Below, in pieces: positions 58,278-64,000 of a DNA stretch of 64,000 nt; within the stretch, counting starts at the first letter, position 1, and every line of letters starts with the position of its first letter. Source of the stretch: Coptis chinensis (lineage: Eukaryota > Streptophyta > Magnoliopsida > Ranunculales > Ranunculaceae); NCBI GenBank assembly GCA_015680905.1, contig CM027380.1:13100001-13164000 (forward strand), in the 5' to 3' direction. A model generated the notes under the pieces. It saw only the letters and a list, made by a program, of their open reading frames with translations, made no database searches and had not been told where the DNA came from. The translations under genes and the position numbers were made by a program.

Positions 58278-60420
58278 ATTTATATAAGATTTCATCATGC
58301 TTTTTGTCCTACTAGGTTTACTTTATCTACATGATTGTACTGTTTCAGTATGGTAATAGATTATGCTTTTATATATCCAAAACAGGGACAAACTTTGAGA
58401 GTTAGAATAAAATGTATACAATTAAAAACTAAAACAAAGAGAGTAGCGAACTCAAGGGATTGACGTGGAGGAGACTAAGAACGAGACTAAGAAGTCTCTT
58501 CTAGAATATAGGACTGTAGAAAATCTGAAATGAGATGGTCCGCCACCTTGTTAACTAAAGCTCACCTCTACTCTCTGCTTTGGCCTTTGACTCTAGTTCT
58601 CTGAGTCTGAGGGAATAATATTAACAGGATGTTTAGTTCATGTTCCTATACTTATTTTTTGTGTGTTGGGACTCTTTCCATTTTTGTAACTCTGGGGGCT
58701 ATCTCCGTCTTTGCATATATTGCCTTTCTTGTTGTATATAATATATATCGTGCATATATTGTATTAGGGATCCCCTTGCATGGCTTGCACACTTTAATAG
58801 ATGAATGCTAACTACTATCTTTAAGGTTATGAAAATTAGGAAACAAGATAGTCTGGCCTCTTGGAAAATATCTGTATAAATTTTCAAGGCAACTATGTAA
58901 ATTAGATATATTTCTTCTAGTACTATACTTATATTACAAGATTTATTTCTTCCTAGGATGGCCAAACTCAGTAATTTTCATCCAAGGAGTTTACACTGTA
59001 CTGTCTCATATATATGACTTCTGTTAACATAATTTGTACCTTAAAACCATTTATTTGTCCATCTTTACGAAGTTTGACTAAATGAGGCATATAACCCTTG
59101 CAACATTTTCTAACCAGTTAAGCTTCTCGCCCTCTTCTTGGTTGACAATTTTTGGGGGGCTTTTGCTTTTCTTTGTCATATTTCATGGCACAATATATGT
59201 TCATCATGCTAAATTAAGAAATTTTGGAAGCTGTGACTAAATAAGGCATGTTTTTTGTTTTATACTTTTTTTCCTAGTAGGTCTCCTAGAACCTACATGA
59301 CTGTACAGCCTGTACTCGTCAATATGTTCATATATATGCCTTTTCAAATCTGAAACAGAGAGAGACTATGAGACTTAGGAATACAAAATTGATAGAAGGC
59401 AAGAATGAAACATAAGCAGAATATCTAACTCCGGGGATTGGAGAAGGTGTAGAGCAAATTAAAAAAGCAGGTGGAAAGAGAATTAGAAGTCTGTTACAGA
59501 GTATAGGTTTGTGCAGAATCTGAAATAAAATAGTCCACCACCATGTTAAGTTGTTAACTAAACCTCACCTTCACATCTGGAGTCCCTGCTTTAGCCTTTG
59601 CTCATATTTATCGAAGTCTGCAAAAATATGATCTCTTTGGATACAAAGTAAAGTGCACGATGTTTACAATATTCTTAAAAATTCTGAAGTGTCCTATTAT
59701 TTTAGTACGTTGGAGCTATGTTTGTCTTTGGATATATATCCTTCTTTGTTGTCTTGCTAAGGTTGTAATGTTGTATATACTTTGTATCTGGATCCCCATT
59801 GCCTGTACTCTTTTTTGATGTATGAATTGAATGAAAAGTCTTTTTTATAAAAAAAAATATATTATTAAACCTTCAATACTAAATAAAACAATTTTCTTCG
59901 AATACTGTACATTTGTTCCAACTAAAATTCATCTATGATGGCTAAACTTGGTGCTTCTTGTTATAGCGTCAGTTGTCGGTACTTTATTTTAAGGTGGTTA
60001 TGACTTGTGAGCATCAGTTTTCAAATATACAAAAGTTCAAATGAGACCATACTCTTGTAGTATCATTCATGTACAACAATTTAATTCGTATAAATTTAAG
60101 TTTTTCAAGACTTGAAGATTCATACTCCTATTGAAGCGTTCCTTTTCCTCTACAACACCATTTGTCACTTGTCAGATAGCATTTCAGTTCGATAGCTGGA
60201 GGTTGCACTCTATTTCCCCAACTTACTTCTCTCATCTATTTGACTTCTCAGTTAACGTAATTTGTGGCTTATAGACTTTTTTGTCCATCTTCAGGGAGTG
60301 TCACTAAAGGAGATATAACGTTTGCAGCATTTGCTAACCAGTTAAAGCTTCTCATCTTTTTCTTGTAAGCTTCTCATCTTTTTCTTGTTTGACAGATACA
60401 GTTATTGTTGTTTGTATCTT
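58278..60420 (+). repeat. Old ~1-1.2 kb tandem duplication downstream of the F-box gene
   Basis: Two related segments occur in the same order: about 58395-58620 with about 59358-59610 (shared TCTGAAAT.A.ATAGTCC.CCACC.TGTTAA and CCTTTG words), and about 59010-59150 with about 60240-60395 (shared GTTAAC.TAATTTGT, TTTGTCCATCTT and AACCAGTTAA). Identity is patchy and the spacing differs, so the duplication is old. No reading frame is conserved. Confidence 0.55.
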
Positions 60421-62110
60421 TCTGATTGTTTCTATGTATTTCTTTGTATTTCTATGAGCAGTAATGTCACATGCATATAGATGAAGTACGAGAAGATGTT
60501 GATCGTTGGGACTGCGGCATGAAGTGGTCCTGTGTGAATAGTAACATTGTTGGTGAAGATGGATTGTTTTTCATTTGGATTTGTCACTTCTTTTTCTTTG
60601 TGATGTTGAGCTCTTTTATTGGGTGCTGATCAGTCGTGGACTCGCGGTTCTAACTGAACTAGGGAGTCTATGTTGTAACCCACGTACAGCTTGAATTTGG
60701 ATAGTTAGATTTAAGCATTTTTGTCAAATGTAAAGCTCTGTACTCATACTTAAGTCAGATCAACCATACACACCGACCTTTTACGTTATTGTGCGTTTGC
60801 TATGAACTTTTCTGTCACAACTCGCCAAGACCACAGACTAATTTACTGTAAATTGATGTCTGACAAAGCTTGTTGCCTTGGATTTTCTCTGATGCGCCTA
60901 CTTGACAATAATCTGTCTCAGTTTTATCTATCTGCGTGAGCACTATATATGAAGCTTTGGAGGTTTAGGTGATTTGGACCAAGCTCTTGATTTGCTGATT
61001 TTTTAAGCCTTTAGGGATGAGATGTGAAAATACCTCTGCCGCATGTTTGGCTATGTTAACATATATTTCGTTTTTCTAGTTCTTATCAGAGCAGGGATTA
61101 CTGATGATGTCTCCATATTGAGCACAGGGCCATAGGGGGTAAAGGCAGGTCCCCACATACACCCAAAAAAGCTCACTGCGTACTATATCTTACACTCATG
61201 ACAATACACTAGTGTTGCCATGGAATAAAAAGACAGCACCTTTGAAACATATTATTTTGTGTTAGCATTTCCTTCCGTGGATTGTGCCAGAGTACCTATT
61301 ACGACACCTGACCAGTTATTCACCAGATTGTGCTTTCTACTTGAGCATGGCTGAAAATGTTCCCATTTACTGAAAATATGGGTGATATATTGACGGAAAC
61401 TAGCAATTGACGCTCACTTTATACATAAAATGGCATTGGTTACAGCTTATGCTGTCACTCGGTGGCATCAGGTGGGTTACTATAGTTGTGAATTCGTGAT
61501 ATTGTAATCGCACAAAATATGGTAATACAGCTTATGCTTATACTCAGTGGCATCAGGTGGGTCTAAAAGTTGCACCCTTTTCGCCAAATGCGGGCGAAAC
61601 ATGGAATAGGTACAGTTGAGATAAACTAAACATTCGATTTACGCATCACTTGAAAAATCAAATTCCGTTTCAAATACTCTCTTCGGTCGGCTGGTCAAGG
61701 ACTTGAAAAAGTAAATTGCACTCCTACAAATCCACACGGCATTTCACAACGTAGGAAGAGTCAAGTCAAAGAGTTGGTACGGAGACCAAATAACAGATAT
61801 AATAAAGTAGTTAATGGTCAATTTTATCCAAATCCCACCCATATACCTAAGATAAATTCCGAGATTAACATGAATATGCTATCTAACGGTAGTGAATGTA
61901 AGATATTGGGTTGCACAAAATTTATTAAACACACCACGTGAAATTATGTGTGTGACCCACATGGAGTGCCACCCCATCATCATTCGTCCATTCGCCGCCT
62001 CTTAATTTTCCTTTCTTTTTTGCCGGGCTTATAAAAGAAAAAAAAAGTTGGTTCAACGATTTAATTCAAATCTCCGTCTCTCTTAAAGCGGAGCAAGAAG
62101 GAGATATTGA
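60421..62110. other. Intergenic, possible 3' UTR material; no gene seen
   Basis: The part at 60450-60750 has a more balanced composition and looks like UTR, but carries no frame. CAGCTTATGCT(G/T).TACTC.GTGGCATCAGGTGGGT occurs twice (about 61443 and 61530). The last few hundred bases should contain the RIBA promoter. Confidence 0.4.
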
Positions 62111-62117
62111 AAATAAA

Positions 62118-63220
62118 ATGGCTTCTTCTTCTATTAATCTTTCTTGCTCTTCTATCTCTCTGTCTCGTTCGCAGTAAGTTCTCTCTCTCTCATCTTTCAT
62201 TTTGTTAGTATTAAACGACCTGAATTTTCCACTTTTAACGAAATTCATGGATCTGATTTGTTATAAGGTCTCTCTCATTGTTAACTTTAAGATTTTAATG
62301 CGAAAATATATCTCTAGTTATTTTAGTCATAGACTGATTTAATTTGAGATAAGCTAGTGGCATATTAATGTGGTTTATGGTATTTTTACTAATGTTGAGG
62401 ATTTATTTCTAAGTTGCGCCGAGGAAAGTTTTGATTGAATTTGGGCTTTTTAGACTCTAATCTAGACAACTTATTTATCAAACTATTTAATATACTAAAT
62501 TTTACAATCTTCCAACTGGTAGAGGGCATAAATACTACAATGGGCTGCACTTTGTGAACTCTTCAGCATCAGTTGGCGAGGCATTAAGTTTTCCGGTGAT
62601 TAAATTAAGTAGAAAGTCATGCCCAAGTGTCAAGGGTGACAGTAGAGTTAGAGCCGCAGTATTATCTGGAGAGGGTGACCTCTTATCTTACCCCAATGGA
62701 AATACAGCTTCTGGACAAAGTATACTTGTTGGCAAACAGATTAATCTGTCCCCTGGTGTTGACCTGCATGCTGATGCAATAACATTAGGAACACTTTCGG
62801 CAGACGTGACTCCTGGAGCAGATGATTTTTTCCTTGTTAAGGATGACTATGATTTGGATTTGCCTACAGAGGGTTTCGCCTCCATTTCAGAGGCCATTGA
62901 AGACATTCGCCGAGGCAAGGTTTGTTACCTCCATTGCTTGCTCGTACTTAATATTTTTTCTTTTTCTTTATTTATAATAACTTGGGGTGGTAGTGCAGTT
63001 TGTCATCGTTGTTGATGATGAAGGAAGAGAAAATGAGGGAGATCTGATAATGCCAGCGTCATTGGCTACACCTGAAGCTATGGCATTTATCGTAAAGCAT
63101 GGAACTGGAATTGTGTGTGTGAGCATGAAAGAAGATGATCTAGAGAGGTTAGAACTCCCTTTGATGGTAGCACAGAAGAAGAATGATGAAAAACTTTCTA
63201 CAGCATTCACAATATCAGTG
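62118..63220 (+). CDS. RIBA1: RIBA1-like bifunctional riboflavin biosynthesis protein, 5' part
   Basis: Three exons are visible: 62118-62173, 62523-62919 and 62999-63220, with GT-AG introns. They encode the first 225 residues; the gene runs off the window. The N-terminus MASSSINLSCSSISLSRSQ and what follows is Ser-rich and fits a chloroplast transit peptide. LPTEGFASISEAIEDIRRGK leads into the DHBP synthase domain, with VVDDEGRENEGDLIM at about residues 155-169 (the acidic loop that binds substrate and metal) and KHGTGIVCVSMKEDDLERL. RIBA proteins convert ribulose 5-phosphate to 3,4-dihydroxy-2-butanone 4-phosphate (this part) and GTP to the pyrimidine precursor (C-terminal GTP cyclohydrolase II, outside the window) in plastids. 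Exon 3 ends in phase at ISV|GTATG. The intact frame and motifs suggest an active RIBA1-type copy; some paralogs lack one activity. Confidence 0.93.
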
Positions 63221-64000
63221 GTATGTAGATCCCTACTATGCAGATGCTTTGATTGCCAAAAGAATTTAGTGGGTTATTATGGAACTTTAAATGAGACTTG
63301 TTTAGGGAATAAATTTGAACTTCATATAACATGGGTCCTATTGTTCCCAATTTCTGATGATATTCCTGATAACATTGGTATTAGACAGTTTGTTGTGTGT
63401 TGATTATCAATTTGAGATATTAATTAAGATAGATTATCAGATTTCTTCCAAGTTATATACCAAAATGACACGAACATTGTTTTTTCTGACATGTCTGGGG
63501 TTTCTAACATGGCATATGTGGGACTTGGGACCCAAGGTTTTGGGATCGAGTCCCACCTTCACTTGGAATTAGAGTGTTATGGTTGGAAAAAAAATGCATA
63601 AATTAATTTCTAAGCCAGGTTGGAGATTGTTGTCTTCCCACTCTTTCTGTTATGGTTCATCTTTGGCACTTTTTTCTTTTTATTTTTTATATTCGCATAT
63701 TAGCAACGTGTGTAGAAAAAGGAAGATAAAAGTATATACTGTAAAAGATTGTCAACTCCGTAACCCTACCATTTGCTTGTTAGATGATGATAGATTGATA
63801 AGAGTGGAGGCTATTGAACATATGTAAATGTGCTTGGTAATTTGATAAAATGTAATGGGTGGAGGAACATCAAGATATAAAAATTATGTGAACTATGATT
63901 GGCGGAAGCTTCAATCAATTAACAATTCACTCCATAAGAATAATCTTTAATAAAATCACTCAAGAAATCATAATCTTTTATAAATCAAAGAGCTTAATAA
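63221..64000 (+). other. RIBA intron 3, incomplete, with a possible SINE
   Basis: The next expected exon (DAKHGTTTGVSARDR region) is not found before the window edge, so this is intron. About 63530-63580 reads TTTTGGGATCGAGTCCCACC, like the RNA polymerase III B box of tRNA-derived SINEs. GGGACCCAAGG lies just before it, as in plant SINEs. The A box is unclear and the element ends are not defined. Confidence 0.55.

Noticed and set aside
62066-62248. A 60-codon minus-strand frame over the RIBA start.
   Set aside because: Antisense to RIBA exon 1 and its leader, Glu/Arg-rich because of the CT-rich leader.
63357-63827. Open frames in RIBA intron 3.
   Set aside because: They lie within the intron after a good donor at 63221 and show no RIBA similarity.

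Overview
The window is nuclear DNA of a eudicot plant. It is AT-rich, its genes have GT-AG introns, and it carries typical plant gene families (HD-Zip I, chloroplast dicarboxylate translocator, F-box/FBA, RIBA) between many plant transposons (Copia, LINE, PIF/Harbinger-type, MITEs, Helitron ends). I cannot name the species.

Layout. 1-11.2 kb has no host gene that I recognise. It holds a palindromic CGATAT-rich block, several MITE/foldback elements with visible inverted termini, microsatellites and copies of a ~180 bp dispersed repeat. 11.2-13.0 kb (-) is a complete three-exon HD-Zip class I gene of the ATHB6/ATHB16 type. 13.0-19.4 kb is intergenic. 19.4-23.8 kb (-) is a complete four-exon chloroplast DiT2-type glutamate/malate translocator, with an apparent solo LTR inside its third intron. 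24.6-29.7 kb is a nest of two TIR elements. The inner one is 4.6 kb with TTA target duplications and carries a broken plant-mobile-domain (PMD) gene, a cysteine-rich ORF and a Myb/SANT-like reading frame. 33-45.1 kb is a decayed LINE, split by a 3.7 kb solo LTR with a perfect 5 bp target duplication and by a CACTA-like fragment. 45.8-56.5 kb is a Copia-derived locus whose LTR and leader occur at both ends in INVERTED orientation (arms of ~1.8-1.9 kb) around a partial gag-pol. A second, nearly complete Copia is nested in its right arm. 56.9-58.1 kb is an F-box/FBA gene. 62.1 kb to the edge is the 5' part of a RIBA1-like riboflavin biosynthesis gene.

The host genes do not form an operon or cluster. 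HD-Zip and DiT2 are both on the minus strand; F-box and RIBA are on the plus strand. DiT2 (photorespiratory nitrogen recycling) and RIBA (riboflavin synthesis) both act in the plastid, but nothing here suggests that they are co-regulated.

The two observations most worth following are (1) the TTA-flanked TIR element that joins a PMD gene to a Harbinger ORF1-like Myb/SANT frame with no transposase visible, and (2) the inverted-LTR Copia locus. The second could make a long hairpin transcript and so act as a natural silencing locus for its own family.
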